Numbered from the stretch's first letter, positions 26,601 through 34,753 are shown. The stretch is 64,000 nucleotides of DNA from Pseudomonas sp. LS.1a (GCF_022533585.1 NZ_CP092827.1:3202001-3266000); one strand, 5' to 3'. Translations and numbers: made by a program. The notes: generated by a model from the letters alone, not told the origin.

Positions 26601-27380
26601 CTCGGCACCCACCTCGTCCAGCCAGCCTTCGACCTGCTCCAGGCAGGCACTTTCCTTGAGGCTGGCCACGGCGATCGGCAACGGGTTGAGCCCGGCGGCC
26701 TGCAGGCGCTGGCAGAACACGTCGATGAACGCGGTGTTGGCCGCCTGCAAGTGCGAGCGATAGAACAGCAGCGGCGCCACCGGTTGCTCGGGGTGCCACT
26801 GCGGGTACCAGTCCTCCAGCGTGGCGCTGCCCTTGGCCGGGTGATACACGGCGGTGCGCGGCAAAGGCTGCGGCTCGTCCCAGGCATAGTCGCGGCCCAG
26901 CCACTGGCTGGCCAGACAATTGAACAGGTTGATGGCGTTGGCCTTGCCGCCCTGGCGCAGGTAATGCCAGAGGCGCTCGGCCTGCTCGCCGCTGACGCTG
27001 CCCAGGCTGGTCAGCTCCGGGTCCGGGCGGTCGTCGCCCGGTACCAGGATCAGTTGCACGCCACGGCCGGCCAGCTCGACCAGCTGCTCGACGCCATAGC
27101 GCCAGTAGCCGACGCCACCGTGCAGCGACACCAGGATGACCTTGGCATGGCGCAGTACCTGGTCGACGTACAGGTCGACCGAGGCATGGTTCTGTACCTG
27201 CATCGGGTTGGCCAGGCGCAGGCTGGGGTAATCCTCGGGCAATTGCTCGGCAGTATCGGCGAGCAATGCCAGGTGCGAATCGCCGCTGCAGAGAATCACC
27301 AGCTCGGCGGGTGTCTGGCCGAGGTCGGCAATGCTGTCATCCGGCACGAAGCCGCCGGGCTGGGTCCGCAGCAGGTGCAC
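23619..27380 (-). CDS. cobN: Aerobic cobaltochelatase large subunit CobN
   Basis: 1253 residues, the usual CobN length. CobN inserts Co(II) into hydrogenobyrinic acid a,c-diamide with the help of AAA+ subunits. Family blocks: HGGVGYWRYGVEQL near residue 87, GFALSSPERPNLRPF, RIGNGVGLDTPAAALNILKAL, VIHVGKHGNLEWLPGKG near 545 and NPKWIDGVKRHGYKGAFEM near 1165. The start is GTG 27380 (VHLLRTQPGG read as Met), three bases after the cobW stop; no ATG is near. It lies in the riboswitch-controlled unit cobW-cobN-chlD. Confidence 0.96.
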   Translation of the reverse strand: MHLLRTQPGGFVPDDSIADLGQTPAELVILCSGDSHLALLADTAEQLPEDYPSLRLANPMQVQNHASVDLYVDQVLRHAKVILVSLHGGVGYWRYGVEQLVELAGRGVQLILVPGDDRPDPELTSLGSVSGEQAERLWHYLRQGGKANAINLFNCLASQWLGRDYAWDEPQPLPRTAVYHPAKGSATLEDWYPQWHPEQPVAPLLFYRSHLQAANTAFIDVFCQRLQAAGLNPLPIAVASLKESACLEQVEGWLDEVGAEVLVNTTGFALSSPERPNLRPFRRDIPVLQAICAQDNQPGWEASEQGLGARDLAMHIALPELDGRIITRPISFKDMAWRSERSQSDVVCYRAHPERMDFVAELARRWVELARLPNAQKRVALVLANYPTRDGRIGNGVGLDTPAAALNILKALQAEGYPLADLPGSGTQLIHQLLGGVTNDLDQLDLRPCAQSLSLADYQAAFERLPEANRQAVLERWGPPQQDPMYRSGRLMVAGLRFGLTFVGIQPARGYQVDPSAVYHDPDLVPPHGYLAFHFWLRHAFAADAVIHVGKHGNLEWLPGKGVGLSAQCWPDALLGPLPNIYPFIVNDPGEGAQAKRRTQAVIIDHLMPPLTRAETYGPLRHLEQLADEFYEAQLLDPRRARELQRDILELVKANHIDRELQLEGQLDDAAVWLPRLDTYLCDLKESQIRDGLHVFGQSPEGRLRLDTLLALLRVERGDGRGGNASLLRALAKALVPGFDPLDCELGQPWQGARPEQLQAMSSEPWRTCGDTRERLELLALQVIDQALGGTAQLPALSEWQPVHDVVQALREAVAPSLDACGSAEMHGLLAALAGRFVPAGPSGAPSRGRLDVLPTGRNFYTVDVRNLPTTTAWRLGFASANLILERHLQDHGDHLRQLGLSVWGTATMRTGGDDIAQAMALMGVRPVWATGSQRVDDFEILPLSLLDRPRVDVTLRVSGFFRDAFGNLIRLFDAAVQAVAALDEPDELNPLAARVRSERAALQAQGVDAEQAARQAGWRVFGAKPGAYGAGVQNAIDGRLWHSRDDLAEVYLNHGGYAYGASDDGTPARAQFAQRLAKVQAVLQNQDNHEHDLLDSNDYYQFQGGMLAASETLSGAAVASYHGDHSQADRPRIRTLKEELNRVIRARALNPKWIDGVKRHGYKGAFEMAATVDNLFAFDATTQLIDDHHYQALADAYVLDPATRDFMREHNPEALRDLTERLLEAQQRGLWQAPGEYREALEEQLLDGEEQA

Positions 27381-27383
27381 GGG

Positions 27384-28451
27384 TCAGGCGCCCAGGGCCT
27401 GGCGCAGGCGCGCTTCCAGCTGGACAGCGTCGAGGTCCTGGCCGATCAGCACCAGGCGAGTGATGCGCGGCTCGTCGGCGCGCCAGGCGCGGTCGAAGTG
27501 CTTGTCGAAACGGGTGCCCACGCCTTGCACCAGCAGGCGCATCGGCTTGCCCGGGATGGCAGCGAAACCTTTGGCGCGCAGGATGCCGAACTCCACTACC
27601 AGCTGGGTCAGAGCGTCGAGCAGCAGGCTTTCGTCAGCTTCGGGCAGGTCGATGGAGATCGAATCGAAGGCGTCGTGGTCATGATCGTCATGGTCATCGT
27701 CGTCATGGTGCGAATCGTGGTGGGTACGGCGGCCATCGATGTGCGCCTCGGATTCGGCGCCTACGCCCAACAGCACTTCCAGCGGCAGCTTGCCGCTGCT
27801 GGCCTCGATCACCTTGACTGCCGGCGGCAGTTCTTCGGCCACTTCGGCGCGGACCTTGGCCAGGCCTTCGGCGTCGATCAGGTCGGCCTTGTTCAGCACC
27901 ACCAGGTCAGCGCTGGCCAGCTGGTCGGCGAACAGTTCGTGCAGCGGCGATTCGTGGTCCAGGTTAGGGTCGAGCTTGCGCTGGGCATCGACCTGGTCCG
28001 GGTAGGCGGCGAAGGTGCCGGCTGCCACGGCCGGGCTGTCGACCACCGTGATCACCGCGTCGACGGTGCAGGCATTGCGGATTTCAGGCCACTGGAAGGC
28101 TTGTACCAGCGGTTTGGGCAGGGCCAGGCCGCTGGTTTCGATGAGGATATGGTCCAGGTCGCCACGGCGTGCCACCAGCTCGCGCATCACCGGGAAGAAC
28201 TCTTCCTGCACGGTGCAGCACAGGCAGCCGTTGGCCAGCTCGTAGACGCGACCGCTGGCTTCTTCCTCGGTGCAACCGATGCTGCACTGCTTGAGGATTT
28301 CGCCGTCGATGCCCAGTTCGCCGAACTCGTTGACGATCACCGCAATGCGGCGGCCCTGGGCGTTGTCGAGCATGTGGCGCAGCAAGGTAGTCTTGCCCGA
28401 GCCGAGGAAGCCGGTGACGATGGTGACGGGGAGCTTGGCCAGTGTTTTCAT
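27384..28451 (-). CDS. cobW: Cobalamin biosynthesis GTPase/metallochaperone CobW
   Basis: 355 residues from ATG 28451 (MKTLAKLPVTIVTGFLGSGK). Walker A GFLGSGKTT near residues 14-22, the metal-binding CxCC motif GCLCCTV near 72-78, NKADL for guanine recognition, and a His/Asp-rich loop HHDSHHDDDDHDDHDHD near 240-256. COG0523 GTPases deliver metals; association with cobN and a B12 riboswitch makes cobalt delivery to CobN the likely job. A Zn chaperone role seen in other COG0523 members is less likely here. An upstream in-frame extension to 28589 runs into the riboswitch leader. Confidence 0.94.
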   Translation of the reverse strand: MKTLAKLPVTIVTGFLGSGKTTLLRHMLDNAQGRRIAVIVNEFGELGIDGEILKQCSIGCTEEEASGRVYELANGCLCCTVQEEFFPVMRELVARRGDLDHILIETSGLALPKPLVQAFQWPEIRNACTVDAVITVVDSPAVAAGTFAAYPDQVDAQRKLDPNLDHESPLHELFADQLASADLVVLNKADLIDAEGLAKVRAEVAEELPPAVKVIEASSGKLPLEVLLGVGAESEAHIDGRRTHHDSHHDDDDHDDHDHDAFDSISIDLPEADESLLLDALTQLVVEFGILRAKGFAAIPGKPMRLLVQGVGTRFDKHFDRAWRADEPRITRLVLIGQDLDAVQLEARLRQALGA

Positions 28452-28562
28452 GTCGCATTGCCCTTGGCAGATTGGCGCGGGCATGCAGGACGACAGCCGC
28501 AGGCCAGGCCGGCCGGGCTTGTTCGCCACCGGATCACCCCGCCCGGTTGAAAGTCGAAAACG

Positions 28563-28745
28563 TGACGAGGCAGGTCTCCTGGCTCGCACCGTTCCATGTG
28601 CCCGCTGGTGCAGCAGGCTGGCGGGATGACGCCTTCCCGCGCGCGGGCGCAGTGGCTGTGTCGATCCGTTGTCGGTGCTTACAGTTGCGGGGGCAGCCGC
28701 GGCTTGTACCGCGTTCCCGTCTTAGCTTCGGCCTGGCCGAAGAAC
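28563..28745 (-). ncRNA. Cobalamin (AdoCbl) riboswitch upstream of cobW
   Basis: On the minus strand the conserved elements appear in order: a 5' stem near AGGTTCTTCGGCC, GGGAACGCGGT, the B12 box GCTGCCCCCGCAACTGTAA at 28697-28679, GCCACTG, GGGAAGGCG, and GAGCCAGGAGACCTGCC at the 3' side. It ends about 110 bases before the cobW start. By analogy it lowers expression of cobW-cobN-chlD when B12 is plentiful. Confidence 0.95.
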
Positions 28746-28953
28746 CTCGAACTGGCAAGGCTACGCAGTGGCTGGCGGGTGGTCAACCATTGCTGCTGGT
28801 GCTTGCCTCGATATGTTCAGCGCCTGGAAGACCTCCGCCGGCAGGAGTTTCGTGACTGGCCGTTCCCGATCCGCCACGGATGTATTATGGTGGCGTGGTG
28901 CGCATATAACAGCAGCCCGAGCGATCGGGCACTTGCAAGACAATGAGGGTGTC

Positions 28954-29973
28954 ATGAGCAACGAAAGCATTAATTGGGACAAGCTGGGTTTCGACTACAT
29001 CAAGACCGACAAACGCTACCTGTCCGTATGGCGCAATGGCGAGTGGGACAAGGGCACCCTGACCGAAGACAACGTACTGCACATCAGTGAAGGCTCCACC
29101 GCCCTGCACTATGGCCAGCAGTGCTTCGAGGGCCTGAAGGCCTACCGTTGCAAGGACGGTTCGATCAACCTGTTCCGCCCGGACCAGAACGCTGCCCGCA
29201 TGCAGCGCAGCTGCGCCCGCCTGCTGATGCCGCAGGTGCCGACCGATGTGTTCATCGAGGCATGCAAGCAAGTGGTCAAGGCCAACGAGAAGTTCGTGCC
29301 ACCGCACGGCAAAGGCGCCCTCTACCTGCGTCCGTTCGTGATCGGCACCGGTGACAACATTGGCGTGCGCACCGCCCCCGAGTTCATCTTCTCGATCTTC
29401 GCCATCCCGGTTGGCTCGTACTTCAAGGGCGGCATGAAGCCGCACAACTTCCAGATCTCCAGCTTCGACCGCGCCGCCCCGCAAGGCACCGGTGCGGCCA
29501 AGGTCGGTGGCAACTACGCGGCCAGCCTGCAGCCGGGCGCTGAAGCGAAGAAAGCCAACTTCGCCGACGCCATCTACCTCGACCCGCTGACCCACACCAA
29601 GATCGAGGAAGTCGGTTCGGCAAACTTCTTCGGCATCACCGCCAACAACGAGTTCGTCACCCCGAAATCGGCCTCGGTGCTGCCAGGCATCACCCGCCTG
29701 TCGCTGATGGAACTGGCGCAATCGCGCCTGGGCCTGACCGTGATCGAAGGCGATGTGGAAATCAACAAGCTGGACCGTTTCGTCGAAGCCGGCGCCTGCG
29801 GTACCGCTGCGGTGATCACCCCGATCGGCGGCATCGAGTACAACGGCAAGTTGCACGTGTTCCACGACCTGGAAAAGGTCGGCCCGGTTACCCAGAAGCT
29901 CTACAACGAGCTGACCGGTATCCAGAGCGGTGATGTGGAAGCACCGGCAGGCTGGATCGTCAAGGTCGCCTGA
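28954..29973 (+). CDS. ilvE: Branched-chain amino acid aminotransferase IlvE
   Basis: 339 residues. Class IV PLP fold: STALHYGQQCFEGLKAYR near residue 50, LYLRPFVIGTG near 125, the PLP lysine in GAAKVGGNYAASL near 186, EEVGSANFFGI near 225 and EAGACGTAAVITPIG near 290. It interconverts leucine, isoleucine and valine with their 2-oxo acids. ATG 28954 follows GAGGGTG; a frame open to 28768 overlaps the divergent riboswitch leader and is not used. A strong bidirectional hairpin terminator follows. Confidence 0.96.
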   Translation: MSNESINWDKLGFDYIKTDKRYLSVWRNGEWDKGTLTEDNVLHISEGSTALHYGQQCFEGLKAYRCKDGSINLFRPDQNAARMQRSCARLLMPQVPTDVFIEACKQVVKANEKFVPPHGKGALYLRPFVIGTGDNIGVRTAPEFIFSIFAIPVGSYFKGGMKPHNFQISSFDRAAPQGTGAAKVGGNYAASLQPGAEAKKANFADAIYLDPLTHTKIEEVGSANFFGITANNEFVTPKSASVLPGITRLSLMELAQSRLGLTVIEGDVEINKLDRFVEAGACGTAAVITPIGGIEYNGKLHVFHDLEKVGPVTQKLYNELTGIQSGDVEAPAGWIVKVA

Positions 29974-29990
29974 GGCGCTTTAGCGGTTTG

Positions 29991-30028
29991 AAAAACGGGG
30001 CATGCCAGCAATGGCATGCCCCGTTTTT
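29991..30028. terminator. Intrinsic terminator after ilvE
   Basis: AAAAACGGGGCATGCC-AGCAAT-GGCATGCCCCGTTTTT: a perfect 16-bp stem with an A-run on one side and a T-run on the other, starting 17 bases after the stop codon. It can work in both directions. Confidence 0.93.
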
Positions 30029-30046
30029 CATTGGTTGACGCGGGCA

Positions 30047-30173
30047 CCATTGTGGGAGCGGCCTTGTGTCGCGAAAGGGCCGCAAAGCGGCCCTCGGAAT
30101 TCAGCGCAGTTGCATAAATTTCTGGGGCTGCTCTGCAGCCCTTTCGCGACACAAGGCCGCTCCCACAATGGGG
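30047..30173. repeat. REP inverted pair
   Basis: CCATTGTGGGAGCGGCCTTG continuing TGTCGCGAAAGGGCCGC faces its reverse complement ending in GGCCGCTCCCACAATGG. It lies between the ilvE terminator and the PACE-family gene. Confidence 0.9.
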
Positions 30174-30191
30174 CCTGCATCGGCAAAACAT

Positions 30192-30620
30192 TTATGCAAG
30201 GCGGCGCTGCATCAACAGGTGCCGGGCTTTGTCGAAGGCCCAGTTGTACAGCACGGTGTAAGGCAAGATGATCACGAAGAAGCCCAACTCCACCATGAAC
30301 GCCTGCAGCAACGAAATCTCCAGCATCCACGCCGCCACCGGCAGGCACCACACCACCAGCCCGGCCTCGAAGCCCAGGCCGTGCACAAAGCGTGCGCTAG
30401 CCCTCCAGTGTATGCGCTCGACCCGCACGTAGCGGTCGACCAGCGCGTTGTAGACCATGTTCCACAGCATGGCGATGACCGACAGGGTCACCGCCAGCGC
30501 CCCCGCCGTCGCCAGTGACTTGCCCATGATCCAGGACAACAGCGGCGCACACAGCAGCACGGCGAACACTTCATAACCGACGGCGTGAACCAGGCGTTCG
30601 GTGAAAGACACGTTTTTCAT
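30192..30620 (-). CDS. PACE-family (AceI-like) multidrug efflux protein
   Basis: 142 residues from ATG 30620; ATG 30632 (MEFAMKN) is an alternative. Two repeated bacterial transmembrane pair units give four membrane helices: RLVHAVGYEVFAVLLCAPLLSW and TLSVIAMLWNMVYNALVDR, then RFVHGLGFEAGLVVWCLPVAAW and LGFFVIILPYTVLYNWAFDKAR. The conserved acidic residue in the first helix (E in HAVGYE) and N/Y-D motif are present. Relatives export chlorhexidine and other biocides by proton exchange. It is divergent from a LysR gene, the common arrangement for this family. Confidence 0.88.
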   Translation of the reverse strand: MKNVSFTERLVHAVGYEVFAVLLCAPLLSWIMGKSLATAGALAVTLSVIAMLWNMVYNALVDRYVRVERIHWRASARFVHGLGFEAGLVVWCLPVAAWMLEISLLQAFMVELGFFVIILPYTVLYNWAFDKARHLLMQRRLA

Positions 30621-30669
30621 TGCAAATTCCATCCATTGCGTGAGACGTGCTTCCTATTTTCTTTGACAG

Positions 30670-30701
30670 AACCGATACTCGCGAAATAGCTACCATCGGT
30701 T
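30670..30701. promoter_or_regulatory. Inverted repeat in the PACE/LysR divergent promoter
   Basis: AACCGAT (30670-30676) and ATCGGTT (30695-30701) are 7-base inverted arms with an 18-base spacer, within the 92-base gap between the divergent genes. Plausible LysR operator; not proven. Confidence 0.45.
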
Positions 30702-30712
30702 TTATCAATAGC

Positions 30713-31567
30713 ATGCGCTACTCACCCGAAGCTCTGGTCGCCTTTGTCGAAGCCGCATCGCTGGGTTCGTTCTCCGCTGCGGCGCGCAAGCTGCGCAAAA
30801 GCCAGTCCACTATCAGCATTGCCATCGCCAATTTCGAGGCCGATGTGGGTTGCCCGCTGTTCGACCGTGGCGGCCGCCACCCCTCGCTGAACGAGGCTGG
30901 GCGGCAGGTGCTGAGCCATGTCGAGGCGATCCTCGATGCCAGCGCCCGGCTCGATGCCCTGGCGGTGCGCCTGGCAGAAAATGTCGAGGCACTGGTCTCG
31001 GTGGTGATGTCGGACAGCTACAGCGTGACCTTCCAGGGCGCGGTGATGGCCCGCTTCGCCCAGCACTATCCGCATACCGAACTGCGCTGCGGCCCGTCGG
31101 AAGATGCCGATGTGATCGAGCTGATCCAGCAGGGCCTGGCACACATCGGCATTCTTGCCACGCAACCCAGCTACCCCGCAGACGTTGCCGTGGCGCGCTT
31201 GCCCGAGCAGGCCGAGTTTGGCGTGTACGTGGCCAGCGGGCATTCATTGGCAGCTTTGCCTCAGGTGCAGATGCAGCACCTGGAGAGCGTACGGCAGCTG
31301 TATATCAAGACCTATGCCCCCAGCCTGCACCACGGTCGCGGCCAGGCCTGGTCGGCACCGGATTACCTCACCCTGCTGGAGTTCGCCGTGCGCGGGTTCG
31401 GCTGGGCCGAACTGCCCAGGGCGCTGGTGGCACGGTTTGGCAGTGGGCTGGTGGAGTTGCAGGTGGCCGGGTACCCGCGACGGGTTGACATGGACGTGGC
31501 CTGGTCGAGCCGGCGCGCGCTCGGGCCAGCCGGGCAGTGGCTGGTGCGGCAGATGTTGGGGCGGTAG
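30713..31567 (+). CDS. LysR-family regulator, probably of the adjacent PACE exporter
   Basis: 284 residues from ATG 30713 (MRYSPEALVAF). The HTH reads SFSAAARKLRKSQSTISIAIANFE, followed by LFDRGGRHPSLNEAGRQVL. The C-terminal effector domain is present and of normal length. I chose this start because LysR proteins begin a few residues before the first helix; a start at 30647 would cross the operator-like palindrome. Divergent orientation with the PACE gene suggests it is its activator. Confidence 0.87.
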   Translation: MRYSPEALVAFVEAASLGSFSAAARKLRKSQSTISIAIANFEADVGCPLFDRGGRHPSLNEAGRQVLSHVEAILDASARLDALAVRLAENVEALVSVVMSDSYSVTFQGAVMARFAQHYPHTELRCGPSEDADVIELIQQGLAHIGILATQPSYPADVAVARLPEQAEFGVYVASGHSLAALPQVQMQHLESVRQLYIKTYAPSLHHGRGQAWSAPDYLTLLEFAVRGFGWAELPRALVARFGSGLVELQVAGYPRRVDMDVAWSSRRALGPAGQWLVRQMLGR

Positions 31568-31890
31568 GCTTCTTTCAATTTCACGATTCTGGGGTGCGAG
31601 TGGAGCTACCGCATCCGCGCGAGCGGCACGCGCCGCGTTTGCAAAAGCTGCGGGACGAACTGCTGGCGGAACTGACCGGGCCCTGATCATATGGCGGTCA
31701 AACAAGGAACCTCGTTCTTCCAGGTAACACCGGGAAGCTTTCAGCACCTTGTCGCTGAAGTCCTGACCGAACTCGATCAAATAGGTCAGCCCAATACAAT
31801 GAAAAGTTCCCATACTTCATTCATACTGACCCTGCTTAAAAAACACCTACATCGATGTATCAGACAGTAGCTGTGAGATAGGGAGCCTGT
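31568..31890. other. Gap with no clear gene
   Basis: 323 bases. One frame at 31600-31686 reads a short tail ending PRLQKLRDELLAELTGP, which looks like the last residues of some protein, but no start or domain precedes it. On the other strand a frame from 31813 begins MGTFHCIGLTYLIEFGQDF but then runs into the antisense of the LysR gene. The A/T content rises from 31685 to 31890. It may be a decayed insertion junction; I see no intact gene. Confidence 0.4.
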
Positions 31891-32223
31891 ATGACTGGTT
31901 GGTTTGAACTGAGCACAAGCAGTAATGGACAATACCGGTTTGTTCTAAAAGCAGGTAACGGTGAGACTATTCTCACCAGCGAGCTGTATACGAGCCGGCA
32001 GGCAGCGGATAATGGAATCGCGTCCGTTCAGGCCAACAGCCCGCTGGCTGAGCGTTATGAAGAGCGAGTCTCCACTAACGGGAAAGTTTATTTCAACCTG
32101 AAAGCCGCCAATCACCAAGTCATTGGCACCAGCCAAATGTACGCAAGCACACAGGCACGTGCTGTCGGTATTGCTTCGGTGAAAACCAACGGCCCTTCGA
32201 CAACCGTAAAAGATCTCACCTGA
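31891..32223 (+). CDS. YegP-family protein (two DUF1508 repeats)
   Basis: 110 residues made of two tandem repeats of about 48 residues. Repeat 1 has GQYRFVLKAGNGETILTSELYTSRQAADNGIASV in pieces, and repeat 2 has GKVYFNLKAANHQVIGTSQMYASTQARAVGIASV. This is the classic UPF0339/YegP domain, a small alpha-beta cytoplasmic protein of unknown function. ATAGGGAG lies 6 bases before ATG 31891. The gene and its leader are A/T-richer than the neighbours, hinting at a later arrival. Confidence 0.9.
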   Translation: MTGWFELSTSSNGQYRFVLKAGNGETILTSELYTSRQAADNGIASVQANSPLAERYEERVSTNGKVYFNLKAANHQVIGTSQMYASTQARAVGIASVKTNGPSTTVKDLT

Positions 32224-32308
32224 GAGAACCCGTTCGAGCCAGGCCGATATGGCTTGGCTCGCGGGCATGCTCCTGGAACTGTACATAACTCATTGAATTA
32301 GCAGGGAC

Positions 32309-32355
32309 CCTGTGGGAGCGACTCTAGCCGCGAACATCGGCGCAGCCGGTGCCGT
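32309..32355. repeat. REP-like element (degenerate)
   Basis: CCTGTGGGAGCGACTCTAGCCGCGAA followed by the hairpin CATCGGCGCAGCCGGTG. It has the general REP layout, with the usual GGTTTACCC core altered. Confidence 0.7.
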
Positions 32356-32399
32356 GCACTGCAGACGCACCAAAAGCGTTTCGCATTGAGCATGCAGGG

Positions 32400-33293
32400 T
32401 CAATTCCCCGCCGCCACATCCACCACCTTCCAGCTGTCATCCGGGTCAAAGCGTTTCATCTCCTTGGCCAGTTTGTCCCCGTGCGGCCCGAGGTCTTTCT
32501 CGAACACCTCGCCGTCATGGCTGATCATGAAGCTCATCACCCCGGTGTCATCGTACTTGGCCGGCCAGGCAACCATGGCGAAGCCGCGGCTCATCTGGTT
32601 GCCGATCAGGTAGCTATAAGCACCGCCGGGGGCAGATGGGCCTTGAGCATCGAGGATGCGGAAGTGATAGCCATACCAGGCGTCGCCGACCATGTCCTGG
32701 CCGAACAGCGGGCCCAGCGGGCTGACCTGGCCGTCGCCGTCGTCCTCCCAGTACAGCCCGTCATGCTTGCCGGGCTCGCTGAAGATCTTCTGCGCGTATT
32801 CCAGCGCACCGTTGCCATTGTGGTCCTGGGTGGCGTAGTCCATCTGCGCATCGTGGTAGGCCAGCATCGACTGCATGGCACCCAGCTCGTTGCGGCCAAT
32901 GCGCCGGGCGCGGATTTCGGCGCTGCCGGCCTTGAGGTCGAAACGCCACCCCTGGTTGCCTCTGGTCAACGGTATGGGCAACGTCCAGTGATCACTGCCC
33001 ACCGCGAGAATGGCCTTGCTCGCCCCCGACATGTCGATGCTGTGCTGCGCACGATACTGTTCCAGGAACGTGTCCACGTCACTGCGTTGCACACCTCCAC
33101 GCGGTATGTAGGTACGCCAGTCATCGCCCAGCAACTGGGCCAGGCGGGCTTCATCAGGCTTCTCTTGGCCCAGCGCCGCAACAAAGGCGTCCACGGCCTT
33201 CTCCGGCGTCGGGAAGGCTTCCTGCGCAGCGGCCTGGGTCGACCAGGCCATACCGGCTGCGAGTACCAGTGCCGCTATCGATTGACGGTTCAT
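32400..33293 (-). CDS. Exported DUF2950-family protein
   Basis: 297 residues with a signal peptide (MNRQSIAALVLAAGMAWSTQAAAQ). The mature part has family blocks such as FPTPEKAVDAFVAAL, GWRFDLKAGSAEIRARRIGRNELGAM, LYWEDDGDGQVSPLGPLF, GYHFRILDAQG and GFAMVAWPAKYDDTGVMSFM. ATG 33293 overlaps the DUF3300 stop by 4 bases (ATGA) and uses GGGAGGTG inside that gene, so the two are translationally coupled. The function is not established; the pairing is common in proteobacteria. Confidence 0.88.
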   Translation of the reverse strand: MNRQSIAALVLAAGMAWSTQAAAQEAFPTPEKAVDAFVAALGQEKPDEARLAQLLGDDWRTYIPRGGVQRSDVDTFLEQYRAQHSIDMSGASKAILAVGSDHWTLPIPLTRGNQGWRFDLKAGSAEIRARRIGRNELGAMQSMLAYHDAQMDYATQDHNGNGALEYAQKIFSEPGKHDGLYWEDDGDGQVSPLGPLFGQDMVGDAWYGYHFRILDAQGPSAPGGAYSYLIGNQMSRGFAMVAWPAKYDDTGVMSFMISHDGEVFEKDLGPHGDKLAKEMKRFDPDDSWKVVDVAAGN

Positions 33294-34753
33294 CGACGGC
33301 CACCTCCCCCGCGGCGTGCGGGCGCACTGGGCCGGGAAATCTGGTGACCGGCAGCACGCGATGCGCTCGGGCGCTGGGCGAACGACTGGCTGGTACGGCC
33401 GCGGCTGGCCTGCGCGCTGGTGCGCGAGGGTGAACGCACACCGTCGAAGGCATTGTTACGCGCCCGGCCAGCGGTATTGGAAGGCCGGTTTTGCGCCAGC
33501 TGCCGCCCCTGGCCTTCGCCTTGCCTGCGTTGATTCACCTGGTTGTTCTGCTGCCGTGCCTGGGTATGGCGGGTTTCCTGTCGGCGGTCGGTTGCCCTCG
33601 GGTTGTCGCTGCGGGGCTGCATGCGGTTGCCGACCGAATTACCCGCCTGCGCTTCGCGCATCTGCTGGCGTGCCTGCCGGTTGCTGGTGGCCGGCCGTTC
33701 GATGCCGGCCCGATCCATCGACGCCCTGGCCTTGTCCCGCGCCTGGGCGCGCTGGGCGTCGTCACCGCGGAAGGCAGTACGCTGGGTGGCTCCGTCCAGC
33801 TGGCGGCCGTACTGTTGGCGGCTACGGGAGTCGCGGTACGGCACGCCGTCGCGGTTGGCGGCGTTGTGCTGCCATTTGTTCTGGTTGTTGGTGATGCGGT
33901 TGTTGCCGTTGATGTTGTTGTAGCGGTTGACGTCGATGTCGATGTCGTTGTTGCCCCAGTCACAGTCGCCCCACAGCGAGGCGACGATTGCCACGCCGGT
34001 ACCGAAGGCGAGGCCCGCCACCAGCGCGGAACCAGGGTAGTACATGGGCGGTGGCGGATAATACGCCGGCGGCGAGGCCGGGTAGGCCCAGGTGCCGTAG
34101 GTGGTGGTCGGGTTGTAGCTGGGCACGTACACCACCTGCGGGTCGGCCGGCTCGATGATGATGGTGGTGGGCGGGCTGCTGGCAGTGACCACCTGGGTGC
34201 TGCTGCCGCCGGAGGCCGGTGCTGGTGCGGGCGCAGTCTGCACGGTCACGTTCTGGTACTGGTTGCTCTGCAGGTTGCCGGCGGCCTGGGCCTGGTGACG
34301 CAGGCGCTGCACACCGCCCATGACATCGTCGGGCTGCGCGAGGAAGGCGTCGCCCAGGCGCTGTACCCAGACCGGGTCCTGACCCAGGGTTGCCAGCACC
34401 TGCGGGAAGGCCACCAACGCTTGTACGCTCGGGTCCCAGGGCTGGCTCGCCACCTTCTTGACGGCATCGTCGCCGGAGGCCTTGGGGTTGGCCTTGGACC
34501 AGGTCACCGCTTCGCTCACCTGCCCCGGATAAGTCGAGGCCATCAATACCTGGGCCAGCAGCGCATCAGGGTACAGCGCGATGGGCGCGAGCATCTGGTC
34601 CAGTTGCTCCTGGGTGAACACCGGGTCCTTGGCTACGACCGTGTCGGCTTGTGGTGCCGGGTCGGGGGCAGGTACGTCTTCTGCCAGCACCAGGCCGGGC
34701 ATAGCGCTCAGATACAGGACCGCCGACAGGACCGCTGACAATGGCATGCGCAT
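33290..34753 (-). CDS. Exported DUF3300-family protein
   Basis: 487 residues. Signal peptide MRMPLSAVLSAVLYLSAMPGLVLA. A helical DUF3300 domain follows (QLDQMLAPIALYPDALLAQVLMASTYP near 49-75, SVQALVAFPQVLATLG). Next is VVYVPSYNPTTTYG, then a hydrophobic Gly/Ala segment ALVAGLAFGTGVAIVASLW that may insert in a membrane, an Asn-rich stretch, and a long Arg/Gln/Asn-rich low-complexity tail ending in RRGGGGRR. GGGGAG precedes ATG 34753. It forms a coupled pair with DUF2950. The basic tail suggests binding to an anionic partner such as LPS, peptidoglycan or nucleic acid, which is my inference. Confidence 0.88.
   Translation of the reverse strand: MRMPLSAVLSAVLYLSAMPGLVLAEDVPAPDPAPQADTVVAKDPVFTQEQLDQMLAPIALYPDALLAQVLMASTYPGQVSEAVTWSKANPKASGDDAVKKVASQPWDPSVQALVAFPQVLATLGQDPVWVQRLGDAFLAQPDDVMGGVQRLRHQAQAAGNLQSNQYQNVTVQTAPAPAPASGGSSTQVVTASSPPTTIIIEPADPQVVYVPSYNPTTTYGTWAYPASPPAYYPPPPMYYPGSALVAGLAFGTGVAIVASLWGDCDWGNNDIDIDVNRYNNINGNNRITNNQNKWQHNAANRDGVPYRDSRSRQQYGRQLDGATQRTAFRGDDAQRAQARDKARASMDRAGIERPATSNRQARQQMREAQAGNSVGNRMQPRSDNPRATDRRQETRHTQARQQNNQVNQRRQGEGQGRQLAQNRPSNTAGRARNNAFDGVRSPSRTSAQASRGRTSQSFAQRPSASRAAGHQISRPSAPARRGGGGRR

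Noticed and set aside
25287..28550. A 1087-codon open frame antisense to cobN and cobW
   Set aside because: Its composition (His/Gln/Val/Leu-rich, no motifs) is typical of antisense frames in this genome. CobN and CobW have clear family blocks on the minus strand.
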